Under the pieces are notes generated by a model. The model did no database searches, was not told where the DNA came from, and saw only the letters and a program-made list of their open reading frames with translations. From Pseudomonas bananamidigenes (GTDB lineage Bacteria; Pseudomonadota; Gammaproteobacteria; Pseudomonadales; Pseudomonadaceae), in NCBI RefSeq assembly GCF_001679645.1, contig NZ_LRUN01000010.1:62001-126000 (forward strand): a stretch of 64,000 nucleotides of DNA, in the 5' to 3' direction. This document shows positions 33,920-44,533 of this stretch, in pieces. Numbering within the stretch: position 1 is the stretch's first letter; the number at the start of each line of letters is the position of its first letter. The position numbers and the translations under genes were made by a program.

Positions 33920-35506
33920 TTGATCTCCACAGCTAACATCACGATGCAGTTCGGCGCAAAGCCGCTGTTCGAAAACGTTTCGGTGAAATTCAACAACGGC
34001 AACCGTTATGGCCTGATCGGCGCCAACGGTTGCGGCAAGTCGACGTTCATGAAAATCCTCGGCGGCGACCTTGAGCCGTCTGCGGGCCAGGTGATGCTCG
34101 AGCCGAACGTGCGTCTGGGTAAATTGCGTCAGGATCAGTTCGCCTACGAAGAATTCACCGTGATCGACACCGTGATCATGGGTCACGAAGAGCTGTGGAA
34201 GGTCAAGGCCGAGCGCGACCGCATCTACTCGCTGCCGGAGATGAGCGAAGAAGACGGTATGGCCGTGGCCGAGCTGGAAACCGAATTCGCCGAGATGGAC
34301 GGCTACACCGCCGAGTCCCGCGCCGGTGAACTGCTGCTGGGTCTGGGCATTCCGCTGGAACAGCATTTCGGCCCGATGACCGAAGTCGCACCGGGCTGGA
34401 AACTGCGCGTGCTGCTGGCGCAAGCCCTGTTCTCCGATCCGGAAGTGCTGCTGCTCGACGAACCGACCAACCACCTGGACATCAACACCATCCGGTGGCT
34501 GGAGTCGATCCTGACGGCGCGTAACAGCACCATGGTCATCATTTCCCACGACCGTCACTTCCTCAACAGCGTCTGCACCCACATGGCCGACCTGGATTAT
34601 GGCGAGCTGCGTCTGTTCCCGGGCAACTACGACGAGTACATGACCGCCGCGACCCAGTCCCGTGAGCAACTGCTGGCGGACAACGCCAAGAAGAAAGCCC
34701 AGATTGCCGAACTGCAGACGTTCGTCAGCCGCTTCTCGGCCAACGCCTCGAAAGCCAAGCAGGCCACCTCCCGTGCCAAGCAGATCGACAAGATTCAGCT
34801 GGCCGAGGTCAAGCCATCGAGCCGCGTGAGCCCGTTCATCCGCTTCGAACAAAACAAGAAACTGCACCGCCAGGCCGTGACCCTGGAAAAAATCTCCAAG
34901 GGTTTCGACGGCAAGACCCTGTTCAAGAACTTCAGTTTTACCGTCGAAGCCGGCGAGCGCGTAGCGATCATCGGCCCGAACGGTATCGGCAAGACCACCC
35001 TGCTGCGCACCCTGATGGGCGAACTGACCCCGGACGCCGGTACCGTGAAGTGGACCGAAAGCGCCGAGCTGGGCTACTACGCGCAGGACCACGCCCATGA
35101 TTTCGAAGACGATGTCAGCCTGTTCGACTGGATGGGCCAGTGGACTCAGGGCGAACAGATGATTCGCGGCACCCTGGGCCGCATGCTGTTTTCCAACGAC
35201 GAGATCCTCAAGTCGGTGAAGGTCATCTCCGGTGGTGAGCAAGGTCGCATGCTGTTCGGCAAACTGATCCTGCAAAAGCCGAACGTCCTGGTGATGGACG
35301 AACCGACCAACCACCTGGACATGGAATCGATCGAGGCGCTGAACCTGGCGCTGGAAAACTACCCGGGCACGCTGATTTTCGTCAGCCACGACCGGGAGTT
35401 CGTATCGTCCCTGGCCACGCGCATCATCGAGCTGAGCCCGAACGGCGTGACCGACTTCAGCGGCACCTACGACGATTACCTGCGCAGTCAGGGCGTTGTG
35501 TTCTAA
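33920..35506 (+). CDS. ybiT: ABC-F family ATPase, YbiT ortholog
   Basis: 528 residues with two ABC cassettes and no membrane part. Walker A sites are GANGCGKST and GPNGIGKTT; signature-type segments include [13 protein letters not shown], and both Walker B regions read [11 protein letters not shown] and [12 protein letters not shown]. The inter-domain linker ([26 protein letters not shown]) is the P-site tRNA interaction motif of ABC-F factors. The whole chain closely follows E. coli YbiT. These proteins act on stalled ribosomes. The start is a TTG at 33920 after [21 protein letters not shown] is the expected N-terminus. Confidence 0.92.
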   Translation: MISTANITMQFGAKPLFENVSVKFNNGNRYGLIGANGCGKSTFMKILGGDLEPSAGQVMLEPNVRLGKLRQDQFAYEEFTVIDTVIMGHEELWKVKAERDRIYSLPEMSEEDGMAVAELETEFAEMDGYTAESRAGELLLGLGIPLEQHFGPMTEVAPGWKLRVLLAQALFSDPEVLLLDEPTNHLDINTIRWLESILTARNSTMVIISHDRHFLNSVCTHMADLDYGELRLFPGNYDEYMTAATQSREQLLADNAKKKAQIAELQTFVSRFSANASKAKQATSRAKQIDKIQLAEVKPSSRVSPFIRFEQNKKLHRQAVTLEKISKGFDGKTLFKNFSFTVEAGERVAIIGPNGIGKTTLLRTLMGELTPDAGTVKWTESAELGYYAQDHAHDFEDDVSLFDWMGQWTQGEQMIRGTLGRMLFSNDEILKSVKVISGGEQGRMLFGKLILQKPNVLVMDEPTNHLDMESIEALNLALENYPGTLIFVSHDREFVSSLATRIIELSPNGVTDFSGTYDDYLRSQGVVF

Positions 35507-35528
35507 GAGCTGCTGCAAGCTTCAAGTG

Positions 35529-35560
35529 AAAAGCCCTGTCCTTGCGACGGGGCTTTTTTT
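35529..35560 (+). terminator. Rho-independent terminator after ybiT
   Basis: AAAAGCCCtGTC/GACgGGGCTTTT stem with a CTTGC loop followed by seven T. It begins 23 bp after the ybiT stop. Confidence 0.88.
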
Positions 35561-35652
35561 GCTTCGAGGAAAAGATCGTTAGCCTGCTTTCTTTTAATCC
35601 GACGCCAAGCCATGATGCGACCTCTCCCACCGCCGCCCGCGAACGAGTCCTC

Positions 35653-36840
35653 ATGTCTGTGCAGCAACAGCCACCGCAAAGCTCCATGGCGATCACCCTG
35701 CAAATCGTCTCCATCGTTTTTTACACCTTTATCGCTTTTCTCTGCATTGGTCTGCCGATTGCGGTGTTGCCCGGTTATGTGCATGAACAGCTGGGCTTCA
35801 GCGCCGTCGTTGCGGGGCTGGTGATCGGTTCGCAATACCTGGCCACCCTGCTCAGCCGGCCGATGGCCGGACGCCTGTCAGACACCGTCGGGACAAAGCG
35901 CGCGATTGTTTATGGCTTGCTGGGGATCGTACTCAGTGGTCTGTTGACGCTGGTTTCCACGTTGCTGCAGGACGTCCCGTCAATGAGCCTGATCATCCTG
36001 ATTGCCGGACGTCTGCTGCTGGGGATTGCGCAGGGACTGATCGGCGTCGGCACCATCAGTTGGTGCATGGGCCAGGTCGGTGCCGAGCACACCGCCCGTT
36101 CCATCGGCTGGAATGGCATCGCCTCCTACGGCGCCATTGCCATCGGTGCACCGCTGGGCGTGTGGATGGTGGCCGATTACGGCTTTACCAGCCTCGGTAT
36201 TGCGCTGTCGACATTGGCTGCCGGCGCCCTGCTGCTGATCCGCAACAAGCCGTCGGTGCCGGTGGTGCGCGGCGAACGTCTGCCGTTCTGGAGGGTTTTC
36301 GGGCGAATTGCGCCGTTCGGTGCCAGTCTGAGTCTGGCCTCCATCGGTTACGGCACCTTGACCACCTTCATCACCCTTTATTACCTCAGTCGCGGCTGGA
36401 CCGGCGCGGCGTACTGTCTGACGGTGTTCGGGGTGTGTTTCATCCTGTCGCGGCTGCTGTTCATTTCCGCCATCGCCCGATTCGGCGGTTTTGCATCAGC
36501 CATCGCCTGTATGAGCATCGAAACCGTTGGCCTGTCGTTGCTGTGGCTCGCCCCGTCGACCGGTTACGCACTGATCGGTGCCGGACTGACCGGTTTCGGG
36601 CTGTCGCTGGTGTACCCGGCTCTGGGCGTGGAAGCGATCAAGCAGGTGCCCGACTCCAGCCGCGGTGCCGGTTTGAGTGCTTATGCCGTGTTTTTCGATC
36701 TGGCACTGGCGATTGCCGGACCGCTGATGGGCGCGGTGGCATTAAATCTGGGCTATTCGTGGATATTCCTGGGGGCGGCGCTATTGTCCGTGAGCGCACT
36801 GGCGTTGACCGGGTGGCTCAAGCGCCGGGCAATCGCCTGA
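35653..36840 (+). CDS. MFS transporter (YhhS-type efflux family)
   Basis: 395 residues with about twelve membrane segments. The cytoplasmic loop between helices 2 and 3 holds the MFS motif SRPMAGRLSDTVGTKRA, and helix 4/5 has ILIAGRLLLGIAQGLIGVGTISW with PLGVWM. The closest pattern I know is the YhhS/arabinose-efflux subgroup, so export of a small molecule is likely; the substrate is unknown. The ATG at 35653 is preferred because the hydrophobic part begins soon after; the frame is open from 35542. The ribosome binding site is weak. Confidence 0.85.
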   Translation: MSVQQQPPQSSMAITLQIVSIVFYTFIAFLCIGLPIAVLPGYVHEQLGFSAVVAGLVIGSQYLATLLSRPMAGRLSDTVGTKRAIVYGLLGIVLSGLLTLVSTLLQDVPSMSLIILIAGRLLLGIAQGLIGVGTISWCMGQVGAEHTARSIGWNGIASYGAIAIGAPLGVWMVADYGFTSLGIALSTLAAGALLLIRNKPSVPVVRGERLPFWRVFGRIAPFGASLSLASIGYGTLTTFITLYYLSRGWTGAAYCLTVFGVCFILSRLLFISAIARFGGFASAIACMSIETVGLSLLWLAPSTGYALIGAGLTGFGLSLVYPALGVEAIKQVPDSSRGAGLSAYAVFFDLALAIAGPLMGAVALNLGYSWIFLGAALLSVSALALTGWLKRRAIA

Positions 36841-36843
36841 CGC

Positions 36844-37881
36844 TTACTGGTCCGCCGTCTGCATCCCCGCCCGGGAGGGCTTGCCCAGCGCGTGGGAAAA
36901 AAACCGCCCGGCTTCGGAAATCAGGTTGCGATGGATGTCTTCACGATCCACGCCATCGGCATCGGTACACAGTGCCGGCATGGCGATGATCTGTTGTTCC
37001 GTGCACGGCGCCATGAATACGAAATGCCCGGCTCCGGCCAGCAATTTGAAGTCCGGCGCAGTCGGCAGTTTGCGCGCCAGGGCGGCGGCATTCTTGTCGA
37101 ACGCCACCAGTTTGTCCCCGTCTCCGCTATACAGCAGCACCGGCACATGCACGTCGGCGAGGGTGTGCCGGCCGAATTTCAAGCTCAAGGGCGCCATCAA
37201 TAACAAGGCATGCACCCGAGGGTCGGCCACCGGTTGCAGGTCGTCGCGGTCGACGATCAGTTCACCGTTTGTATTGCAGGCGTCACGATCGTCCGGACGC
37301 TCCTGGCAATAACGCCGCAGGCGATCGAGGTCAGGTTGCGCACCTGAAAGGATCAGCGCGGTCTCGCCGCCCGCCGAATAGCCGATCACGCCAACCTGAT
37401 CGGCGTTGACGAACGGTGCGAGCATGCGATCGCCGAGGGTGGCGGTAATGGCTTCGGAAATCTGGATCGGGCGGCCATACAGATTGCTCAAAGTGCCGAG
37501 GCGACTGTGATCCCGGGAGTTGTCGCCGGGATGAATGACCGCCACCACCACAAACCCCTTGCGTGCCAGCGACGTGGCGAGGTCGTGCAGCGCCAGCGGC
37601 GTGCCGGTGTTGCCGTGGGACAGCATCAGCATCGGAAAACGGCCGAGGGCGATTTTGGTGTCTTCGCCGGCTTCGACCGAATAGCCTTCGAGCAGGCTCA
37701 TGTGCTCGCGGTCGCTGGAGGGGTAGAACGCGATGGCACGCATCGGTTGCAGGTCGAGCGGATCGAGGAACGTCATCTCGTGATAACCGACGCTCCAGCG
37801 TGGGTGCTGGCCGGGGGCTGCGTGCACTGAATTCAGGCTGCCGAGCAGGCAAATCAGTAACGTTGCACAAAGACGCATCAT
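36844..37881 (-). CDS. Secreted alpha/beta hydrolase (dienelactone hydrolase-like)
   Basis: 345 residues with a signal peptide (MMRLCATLLICLLGSLNSVHA). The hydrolase core shows MLSHGNTGTPLALHDLATSLA (oxyanion region), the nucleophile elbow GYSAGGETA, PVLLYSGDGDKLV with a candidate Asp, and GAGHFVFMAPC with the likely catalytic His. It resembles predicted platelet-activating-factor acetylhydrolase/dienelactone hydrolase proteins exported to the periplasm. Substrate unknown. GGTGGGGC precedes ATG 37881. Its 3' end abuts the convergent MFS gene by 3 bp. Confidence 0.82.
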   Translation of the reverse strand: MMRLCATLLICLLGSLNSVHAAPGQHPRWSVGYHEMTFLDPLDLQPMRAIAFYPSSDREHMSLLEGYSVEAGEDTKIALGRFPMLMLSHGNTGTPLALHDLATSLARKGFVVVAVIHPGDNSRDHSRLGTLSNLYGRPIQISEAITATLGDRMLAPFVNADQVGVIGYSAGGETALILSGAQPDLDRLRRYCQERPDDRDACNTNGELIVDRDDLQPVADPRVHALLLMAPLSLKFGRHTLADVHVPVLLYSGDGDKLVAFDKNAAALARKLPTAPDFKLLAGAGHFVFMAPCTEQQIIAMPALCTDADGVDREDIHRNLISEAGRFFSHALGKPSRAGMQTADQ

Positions 37882-38030
37882 GGGATGCCCCACCCTGTTG
37901 TTACTCAATCGAAAGATCCGTTGTGTTCGACGCCCGAAACTCCGTGGTTCGGTGATCCGGCGCGGCGTTGCACTCAGACGTTGATCATCAGACTGCATAA
38001 CCCGGGCCAGATTATGTAACAGTCAGACAC

Positions 38031-38078
38031 AAAAAACTCCGTATCTGGCCCTTGCAGAACCAGAATACAGAGTTTTTT
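38031..38078. terminator. Bidirectional terminator downstream of azoR
   Basis: Long imperfect stem: AAAAAACTCcGTATCTGG pairs with CCAGaATACaGAGTTTTTT. It has T runs on both strands. It lies 40 bp beyond the 3' end of azoR on the minus strand. Confidence 0.8.
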
Positions 38079-38116
38079 GGGTGTTGCCTGAACGAGAGCT
38101 GTTCTTTACGAAAGCC

Positions 38117-38728
38117 TTACGCAGCGGCGAACAGTTGCTCGCTGATGCGGGTCTGAGCCGCGCTCATGGCGTTGTTGCGGACTTCTTCACCGTAGGCCAG
38201 ACCTTCGGCCCGGACGATTTCGATGTCGGTGATGCCCAGGAAGCCGAATACCAGTTTCAGGTAGTCTTCGTGAGCCACGCCCGAAGGCTGGCCGGCGTGG
38301 ATGCCGCCCGAGGTGGAAACGATCACGACTTTCTTGCCACCGCACAGGCCTTCAGGGCCGGCTTCGGTGTAACGGAAAGTCTTGCCGGCGACGGCGATGC
38401 GGTCGATCCAGGCCTTGAGCTGGGTCGGCACGGTAAAGTTGTACATCGGCGCGGCGACAACGATGGCATCGGCGGCGATGAACTCGGCCAGGGTGTCGGC
38501 GCTCAGTTCGGCTTCGTGCTGTTGTGCGGCATCGCGCAGTTCAGCGGTGGTGCCAGCGGCAACCAGAGTGGTGGACGAGAAGTGGCTGATGGCGTCGGCC
38601 GCCAGGTCGCGGTAGGTCACCACAGCGCTTGGCTCGGCGGCCTGCCAGGCTTTGACGACTTCGGTGCTCAGCTGACGGGAAGCGGAGTTGTCGCCCAGAA
38701 TGCTCGAATCGATGTGCAGCAGTTTCAT
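38117..38728 (-). CDS. azoR: FMN-dependent NADH-azoreductase
   Basis: 203 residues, flavodoxin-like fold of the AzoR family: [21 protein letters not shown] is the FMN phosphate-binding N-terminus, [18 protein letters not shown] and VSTSGGIH are the other FMN loops. It reduces quinones and azo dyes with NADH. ATG 38728 has AGGAG at 7 bp. The divergent LysR gene begins 130 bp away and is probably its regulator, as is common for azoR in Pseudomonas. Confidence 0.93.
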   Translation of the reverse strand: MKLLHIDSSILGDNSASRQLSTEVVKAWQAAEPSAVVTYRDLAADAISHFSSTTLVAAGTTAELRDAAQQHEAELSADTLAEFIAADAIVVAAPMYNFTVPTQLKAWIDRIAVAGKTFRYTEAGPEGLCGGKKVVIVSTSGGIHAGQPSGVAHEDYLKLVFGFLGITDIEIVRAEGLAYGEEVRNNAMSAAQTRISEQLFAAA

Positions 38729-38858
38729 TGTGGAATCTCCTGGAAAGAATCGCCGGTGGCGACGGAATGGAGACAATCCTACCGACGAAACCAATAGCTG
38801 ATTAGACGGCAACAATGCGATAGTTTGTCCCACTGATAGAACAGTTGGATGTCCCCCC
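38729..38858. promoter_or_regulatory. Divergent azoR/lysR control region
   Basis: 130 bp between divergent starts. It contains two GATAG copies 16 bp apart (38819-38823 and 38835-38839) and an AATAGCTGATTAG segment (about 38793-38805). LysR proteins bind such regions through T-N11-A sites; the exact operator is not defined here. Confidence 0.4.
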
Positions 38859-39767
38859 ATGCAAGACCTCAACGATCTCTACTATTTCGCCAAAGTGGTC
38901 GAGGCCGGCGGATTCGCCGCTGCCGGCCGCTTGCTGGGCATTCCCAAGTCGCGGTTGTCGCGACGGATTGCCGAACTGGAAGAACGGCTGGGCGCACGCC
39001 TGCTGCAACGCACCACCCGTCAGCTGAAGCTGACAGCGGTCGGCGAACGCTATTTACGCCACTGCCAGGCGATGTTGCTGGAAGCGGAAATGGCCGACGA
39101 AACGGTGGCCAGCATGTCCAGCGAGCCACGGGGACGCTTGCGGGTTTCGAGCCCGACCGGACTGGCCCACGAAATGCTGCCGGTGGTGATCAGCAACTTC
39201 CTCGGCAAATACCCGCAGGTGCAACTGGAAGTCACCCTGCTCAACCGTCGCGTGGATCTGATCACCGAAGGCATCGACGTGGCACTGCGCGTTCGCGAGC
39301 ACGGCGACGAAGAACCGATGCTGGTGACCCGTCGCTTGCGCCAGGCGCAAATGGTGGTGGTCGCGAGCCCTTCTTTTATACAGGGCGTGGAAATCAATCA
39401 CCCGCAGGACTTGAAAACCCTGCCGGTGCTCGGTGCGCTGGAGGCTGATCGGATGGTGCATGTGCGCCTGCTCGATCAGCACGGCAAAAGCTGCGATCTG
39501 GCGCTGGAAGCCCGGTTGGGCATCGACGATTTCATCGTACGCAAGGCGTGTGTGCTGGCCGGCCAGGGCTTCACCCTGCTACCGATGATGTATTGCGAAG
39601 CGGAGCTGAACAACGGCACGCTGGTGCAGTTGCTGCCTGGCTGGTCATTGCCCGGCGGCTGGCTGCAGGCCGTCTACCCGCACCGACGCGGGGTGATGCC
39701 GGCGGTGCGTGCCTGGATCGACCATCTGGTGGAGTCCTTCAATGCCTGTGGAGAGCGGTTGTTATGA
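38859..39767 (+). CDS. LysR-family transcriptional regulator
   Basis: 302 residues. The helix-turn-helix is visible in [20 protein letters not shown] and [21 protein letters not shown], followed by the LysR effector-binding domain ([19 protein letters not shown], then [14 protein letters not shown]). It is divergent from azoR, the usual sign that it controls that gene and itself, perhaps in response to quinones or electrophiles. The stop overlaps a possible ATG of the next gene. Confidence 0.92.
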   Translation: MQDLNDLYYFAKVVEAGGFAAAGRLLGIPKSRLSRRIAELEERLGARLLQRTTRQLKLTAVGERYLRHCQAMLLEAEMADETVASMSSEPRGRLRVSSPTGLAHEMLPVVISNFLGKYPQVQLEVTLLNRRVDLITEGIDVALRVREHGDEEPMLVTRRLRQAQMVVVASPSFIQGVEINHPQDLKTLPVLGALEADRMVHVRLLDQHGKSCDLALEARLGIDDFIVRKACVLAGQGFTLLPMMYCEAELNNGTLVQLLPGWSLPGGWLQAVYPHRRGVMPAVRAWIDHLVESFNACGERLL

Positions 39768-39778
39768 AACAAGGAAAG

Positions 39779-40123
39779 ATGAGCGAAACGGATGTCGCAG
39801 ACTTCTGCCTGGCATTGCCCGGCGCCCGTGACGACTACAAATGGGGCGGTGTGCGGGTGTTCTCGATTGCCGGCAACAAGATGTTCGCCTTGCAGGGACT
39901 GCGCGGTGAATCGCTGGCGTTCAAGGTCGACAAGGATCTGTTTCTCGGTCATTGCGACCGACCGGGCATTCACCCGGCGCCGTATCTGGCGCGGGCGCAG
40001 TGGATCATGATGCACCCGCCCTACCCCTTGAGCGCCGAGGAACTGCGAGGGTTGCTGCAACGCTCTCACCAGTTGGTGGTGAGCAAATTGCCGAAGAAAA
40101 CCCAGGTGGGTTTGCTGCTGTAA
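39779..40123 (+). CDS. MmcQ/YjbR-family protein
   Basis: 114 residues with the CyaY-like fold pattern of MmcQ/YjbR proteins: CLALPGARDDYKWGGVRVFS, then MFALQGLRGESLAFKVDKD and WIMMHPPYPLSAEELRGLLQRSHQLV. Often annotated as DNA-binding but the role is unproven. An AAGGAAAG site favours ATG 39779; ATG 39764 overlaps the LysR stop (ATGA) and would add five residues. Either way it is co-transcribed with the LysR gene. Confidence 0.85.
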   Translation: MSETDVADFCLALPGARDDYKWGGVRVFSIAGNKMFALQGLRGESLAFKVDKDLFLGHCDRPGIHPAPYLARAQWIMMHPPYPLSAEELRGLLQRSHQLVVSKLPKKTQVGLLL

Positions 40124-40127
40124 CGCC

Positions 40128-40553
40128 CTACCCCAACGACAGGCTCGAACCCAGGAACAACTGGTCGATCCAGAACACCTGGTGCAACGCGACGATCACC
40201 CAGAACAGCACCTGAAACGACACCTTGCGCGTCTTGTGCCGCAAGACCTGCTGGGCGATCAACGCGCCCGGCCAGCCGCCCGCCAGTTCCACGGCGTGCA
40301 GGACGTTTTCAGGCGTGCGCCAGGCCTCGGCGCGGGCCTTGCGCTTGTCGGCCCAGTACAGGAAAAACGCCAGCACGCTGACGATGCCGTAGGCCGCCAA
40401 CGGCAGAAGGGAGATCCCGCGCAGCCACATCGACAGCGAGCCGGACAGCGGCAACGCACAGACGATCAGCCACACGAACAGCTTCAATTTCAAATGCTGG
40501 ATGCGGCCACCGTAAGGGCCGCGATCCTGGCGGCGTGCGCGGGCATCACTCAT
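40128..40553 (-). CDS. DUF1294 membrane protein
   Basis: 141 residues. A basic N-terminus is followed by about three membrane helices; the DUF1294 signature is clear in [20 protein letters not shown] and [27 protein letters not shown] sequence. Function unknown. The ATG at 40553 overlaps the uppP stop (ATGA), so it is translated in coupling with uppP. The longer open frame upstream is the shadow of uppP. Confidence 0.85.
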   Translation of the reverse strand: MSDARARRQDRGPYGGRIQHLKLKLFVWLIVCALPLSGSLSMWLRGISLLPLAAYGIVSVLAFFLYWADKRKARAEAWRTPENVLHAVELAGGWPGALIAQQVLRHKTRKVSFQVLFWVIVALHQVFWIDQLFLGSSLSLG

Positions 40554-41380
40554 GCCTTGGCCGCCGCCCAGTCCACCCAGCCGAACTGCCATGTCGCCAG
40601 AATCAACAGACCGAACACGATCCGGTACCAGGCGAATGCCGCATAACTGTGGCTGGCAATGAATTTCAGCAAGCCGCGCACGGCGATCATGGCGAACACG
40701 AACGCCGTGACAAAACCGATGGCAAACACCGGAAAGTCCGCCGGCACGAACAGGGCGCGATACTTGTAGCCCGAATAGACCGCCGCCCCCACCATGGTCG
40801 GCATGGCCAGGAAAAACGAAAACTCGGTGGCCGTCTTGCGCGACAGACCAAACAACAGGCCACCAATGATGGTCGAGCCGGAACGCGAGGTGCCGGGGAT
40901 CATCGCCAGGCACTGGGCGAAACCGACCTTCAGCGCATCTTTCCAGGTGATCTCGTCGACCGTCTCGGCGTGCACCTCATGTTGCCGACGCTCGGCCCAG
41001 AGCATGATGAGGCCACCCACCACCAGCGCCGTCGCCACGGTGATCGGGTTGAACAGGTACTTGTGAATCAGATCGGCAAAAATCACACCCAGCACCACCG
41101 CCGGCAGGAAGGCGATCAGCAGGTTGGCGGTAAAACGCCGTGCGCCCGGCTGGGTCGGCAAGCCGATGACCACGTCGAGAATCTTGCGGCGAAACTCCCA
41201 GACCACCGCGAGAATCGCGCCGAGCTGAATGATGATGTTGAACGCCATGGCGCGTTCCCCGCCGAAATTCAGCAAGTCGGCGACGATGATCTGGTGTCCG
41301 GTACTGGAAATGGGCAAAAACTCCGTCAGCCCTTCTACAACTCCAAGAATCAATGCCTGCAAGGCGGTCCAAAGATCCAT
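40550..41380 (-). CDS. uppP: Undecaprenyl-diphosphatase
   Basis: 276 residues, multi-spanning. The two active-site motifs are present: [14 protein letters not shown] near residue 16 and [13 protein letters not shown] near residue 163. It removes a phosphate from undecaprenyl pyrophosphate to recycle the carrier for peptidoglycan and O-antigen, and confers bacitracin tolerance. ATG 41380 has GGGGG upstream; a TTG three bases earlier (41383) is possible. It leads a two-gene unit with the DUF1294 gene. Confidence 0.95.
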   Translation of the reverse strand: MDLWTALQALILGVVEGLTEFLPISSTGHQIIVADLLNFGGERAMAFNIIIQLGAILAVVWEFRRKILDVVIGLPTQPGARRFTANLLIAFLPAVVLGVIFADLIHKYLFNPITVATALVVGGLIMLWAERRQHEVHAETVDEITWKDALKVGFAQCLAMIPGTSRSGSTIIGGLLFGLSRKTATEFSFFLAMPTMVGAAVYSGYKYRALFVPADFPVFAIGFVTAFVFAMIAVRGLLKFIASHSYAAFAWYRIVFGLLILATWQFGWVDWAAAKA

Positions 41381-41684
41381 CAATCCCCCAGAGAGCGATG
41401 CACGGCGGCATGCCCCGATAGTATTTTTTTACGTTCACTGCGTTCAGCGTAGCGGTTTGTTGCTGTACCGATTCCGCGCGCAAAGGATCCACACGAAACG
41501 GTCAAAATTTCGTGAAACGGCAACTTGGGTTCAGGTTTTCACGCGCGGGGCCGAAATCCTAACAGACAAGCCGTAATCGCGCTGCCGCGCTCTACGACTT
41601 GGGTCGCGTATGCCCGGCCGGCGAAACGTGGTTGGATGCTGGCGTTGATTTATTACAAGAAAAAGAAACCGGAGTGACAGCGTT
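41381..41684. other. Divergent intergenic region, uppP / chemoreceptor
   Basis: 304 bp with two divergent promoters. ACGAAACGG and CGTGAAACGG occur as a near direct repeat (about 41493-41520). No supported gene or clear hairpin. Confidence 0.4.
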
Positions 41685-43319
41685 ATGAACAGCTTGCGCA
41701 GTGTGTCGATCAGCCGACGCTTGTGGCTCATCTTGATTGTGGCGGTGGTCATGCTGTTGACCCTGGGTCTGTTGATGCTCAAGCAGATCCACGACGACCT
41801 GTATCACGCCAAGGCCCAGAAAACCCAGCATGTGGTGCAGACCGCCAGCGGTGTGCTGACCTATTACCAGGGTCTGGAAGCGGCCGGAACCCTGACCCGC
41901 GACGCGGCACAGAAACAGGCGCTGACGGCGATTCGCGGCCTGCGCTACGACCAGAACGACTACTTCTGGATCAACGACCTCACGCCCGTGATGGTCATGC
42001 ACCCGACCAACCCCAAGCTTGAGGGCCAGAATCTTTCGGCGATTCGTGACCCGGACGGCTTTGCGGTGTTCAACGAAATGGTCGCCATCGCCAAGGCCAA
42101 GGGTGCCGGCATGGTCGATTACCGTTGGCCCAAACCCGGGGCCAGCGAGCCGGTGGCCAAGACGTCCTACGTGAAACTGTTCGAGCCCTGGGGCTGGGTG
42201 CTGGGCTCCGGCGTGTACGTCGACGATGTGCAGGCCGAGTTTCAGGGCCAGGTGGTCAAGGCGTCGGTTGTCGGGCTGGCGATTGCGCTGATCATGGGCG
42301 TGCTGGTGATCCTGATTGCCCGCAGCATCGTCCGCCCCTTGCAGGAAACCGTGAATGCCATGGCCAACATTGCCAGCGGCGAAAGCGACCTGACCCGCAG
42401 CCTCGACACTCACGGTCAGGACGAAGTCACCCATCTGGCGCATCACTTCAATGCCTTCACCGCCAAGCTGCGCCGGGTCATCGGTGAATTGCAGGCGTCC
42501 GCCAGCGCGCTGGGCGATTCCTCGCGGGAACTGGGCAGCGACGCCGCCCAGGCCCAGCAGCGCAGCCAGCAGCAGTCGCAGCAGATGGAGCTGGTGGCGA
42601 CGGCCATTAACGAAGTCACCTACGGCGTGCAGGATGTGGCGAAGAACGCCGAGCATGCCGCCAGCGAAATGCGCGATGCCGAGGCTCAGGCACAACAGGG
42701 CCAGATCAACATCGATGGCAGTCTGCAGCAGATCGACACCCTGTCCGGCACCATCGATCAAGCGGTTGAAGTCATCCGCACCCTGGCGGCGGAAAGCACG
42801 CAGATCGGCAGCGTCCTTGAAGTGATCCGTTCGATTGCCGAGCAGACCAACCTGCTGGCGCTCAACGCCGCCATCGAAGCGGCCCGCGCCGGCGAACAGG
42901 GTCGCGGTTTTGCCGTGGTGGCCGATGAAGTCCGCCTGCTGGCGCAACGCACGCAGAAATCCACGGCGGAAATCCAGTCGATGATCGAGCGCCTGCAAAA
43001 CCATTCCGAAGCCGCCGTGAAGGTGATCGGTGACAGCAGCAAGGCTTCACAGCTGACCATCGAGCAAGCCGGACTGGCCGGTGCCAGCCTCAATGCCATC
43101 GGCCAGGCGTTGCGTAACCTCAATGGCCTGAACGCCTCCATCGCCAGCGCGACCCTGCAACAGGCGCACGTGGTTGAAGACATCAACCAGAACGTTACCC
43201 AGGCTGCCGGCCTGTCCCACAGCACCGCACTGGCGGCCGAGCAATCCAGTGCAGCGAGCGTGCGACTGGGCCAATTGAGCGAGCAATTGAACGGATTGCT
43301 GCGCCAGTTCCGCGTCTGA
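41685..43319 (+). CDS. Methyl-accepting chemotaxis protein with single Cache domain
   Basis: 544 residues. TM1 is about 12-33, a periplasmic sCache_2-type sensor follows (about 35-185; [20 protein letters not shown] is its hallmark), TM2 about 191-213, then HAMP and a methyl-accepting domain with the conserved hairpin tip [20 protein letters not shown]. Such receptors in Pseudomonas bind small carboxylates (for example C2/C3 acids or malate). The ligand here is not determined by sequence alone. It signals through CheA/CheW at the pole. Confidence 0.92.
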   Translation: MNSLRSVSISRRLWLILIVAVVMLLTLGLLMLKQIHDDLYHAKAQKTQHVVQTASGVLTYYQGLEAAGTLTRDAAQKQALTAIRGLRYDQNDYFWINDLTPVMVMHPTNPKLEGQNLSAIRDPDGFAVFNEMVAIAKAKGAGMVDYRWPKPGASEPVAKTSYVKLFEPWGWVLGSGVYVDDVQAEFQGQVVKASVVGLAIALIMGVLVILIARSIVRPLQETVNAMANIASGESDLTRSLDTHGQDEVTHLAHHFNAFTAKLRRVIGELQASASALGDSSRELGSDAAQAQQRSQQQSQQMELVATAINEVTYGVQDVAKNAEHAASEMRDAEAQAQQGQINIDGSLQQIDTLSGTIDQAVEVIRTLAAESTQIGSVLEVIRSIAEQTNLLALNAAIEAARAGEQGRGFAVVADEVRLLAQRTQKSTAEIQSMIERLQNHSEAAVKVIGDSSKASQLTIEQAGLAGASLNAIGQALRNLNGLNASIASATLQQAHVVEDINQNVTQAAGLSHSTALAAEQSSAASVRLGQLSEQLNGLLRQFRV

Positions 43320-43400
43320 TCCCGGTCACCGGTGGGAGCTCACGCCCACCGGTTTTTGGGTACAATCCGCTCCCTCTTCTACTCCCTCCAAGGATCTTGC

Positions 43401-43964
43401 ATGTCCGGGCTCGAACTGTTTGCCGCCGCCCTCGGTGTGATCGCCGTCTGGCTGACGGTCAAACAGAACCCCTGGTGCTGGCCGATCGGGCTGGTCATGG
43501 TGTTGCTCTACAGCTGGGTTTTCTTTGACGTGAAGCTGTATTCGGACATGCTGCTGCAGGTGGTCTACGCTGCGCTTCAGGTCTACGGCTGGTGGCAATG
43601 GACCCGTGCCGGAACGATGCACGACGGGCGTGAGGTCAGCCGGCTCGGCATGTCTTCGATGCTCAAAGGGTTGGCCATCGGCGCTGCCGGCAGCCTGCTG
43701 CTGGGCGGGGCCATGGCGCACTGGACGGATGCGGCGCAGCCCTGGCTCGATGCGGCACTCACCGCGTTCAGCCTGGTGGCGCAATTCTGGATGGCCCATA
43801 AACGCCTGCAATGCTGGGCGTTATGGTTCGTACTGGATGTCATCTTCGTCGGCCTGTTTCTCTACAAGGCGCTGTATCTCACCGCAGCACTGTACGCCCT
43901 GTTCACCCTGATCGCGGTGCAGGGCTGGCGGGAATGGCGCGCCGACCCGGCGCTGCGCGCATGA
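43401..43964 (+). CDS. pnuC: Nicotinamide riboside transporter PnuC
   Basis: 187 residues with about seven membrane helices. The early segment LTVKQNPWCWPIGLVMVLLYSWVFF and LQVVYAALQVYGWWQW are PnuC hallmarks (the W-P-x-G and Y-G-W-W motifs line the substrate path). It takes up nicotinamide riboside for NAD salvage. AAGGA precedes ATG 43401. The stop overlaps the kinase gene start (ATGA), consistent with transport coupled to phosphorylation. Confidence 0.93.
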   Translation: MSGLELFAAALGVIAVWLTVKQNPWCWPIGLVMVLLYSWVFFDVKLYSDMLLQVVYAALQVYGWWQWTRAGTMHDGREVSRLGMSSMLKGLAIGAAGSLLLGGAMAHWTDAAQPWLDAALTAFSLVAQFWMAHKRLQCWALWFVLDVIFVGLFLYKALYLTAALYALFTLIAVQGWREWRADPALRA

Positions 43965-44485
43965 AAGTCGTTGTGCTGACCGGGCCGGAATCCACCGGCA
44001 AGAGCTGGCTGGCGAGCGAACTCCAGCAACGGTTCGGCGGTCTGCGGGTCGACGAGTACGTACGCTGGTTCATCGAGCAGAATCCTCGCGATACCTGCCT
44101 TGCCGACATTCCCGAAATCGCTCGCGGCCAGTTGCAGTGGGAGGACGAGGCGCGAGCGCAACAGCCTGATCTGTTGATTCTGGACACCCATCTGCTGAGC
44201 AACATGCTCTGGAGCCAGACCCTGTTCGGGGACTGCCCTGCCTGGCTGGAGAGGGAACTGCTGGCGCGCCGATACGACCTGCACCTGCTGCTGTCCCCGG
44301 AACAGATCGAGTGGACGGACGACGGTCAACGCTGCCAGCCGCAACTCGCTGAACGGATGGCGTTTCATGAGGCTACCAGGGACTGGCTGGAGCGACATCA
44401 CCAACCGCTCAGGCTCATTCAGGGCAATTGGGCAGCTCGCCAGACCCAGGCTTTCGACGCCGTGCGGGCGCTGCTGGGACGCTGA
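43961..44485 (+). CDS. NadR-like ribosylnicotinamide kinase (AAA family ATPase)
   Basis: 174 residues. A P-loop GPESTGKS (8-15) at the N-terminus and the pattern VDEYVRWFIEQ, LLILDTHLLSNMLWSQTLFG match the kinase domain of NadR. It lacks the NMN adenylyltransferase and repressor domains of full NadR. It probably traps nicotinamide riboside as NMN after uptake by PnuC, whose gene it overlaps by 4 bp. Confidence 0.88.
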   Translation: MKVVVLTGPESTGKSWLASELQQRFGGLRVDEYVRWFIEQNPRDTCLADIPEIARGQLQWEDEARAQQPDLLILDTHLLSNMLWSQTLFGDCPAWLERELLARRYDLHLLLSPEQIEWTDDGQRCQPQLAERMAFHEATRDWLERHHQPLRLIQGNWAARQTQAFDAVRALLGR

Positions 44486-44533
44486 CCCGCTTTCGGGGCT
44501 TTCGACTCTGTTGCGGGTGAAAGTGTCCGATCC

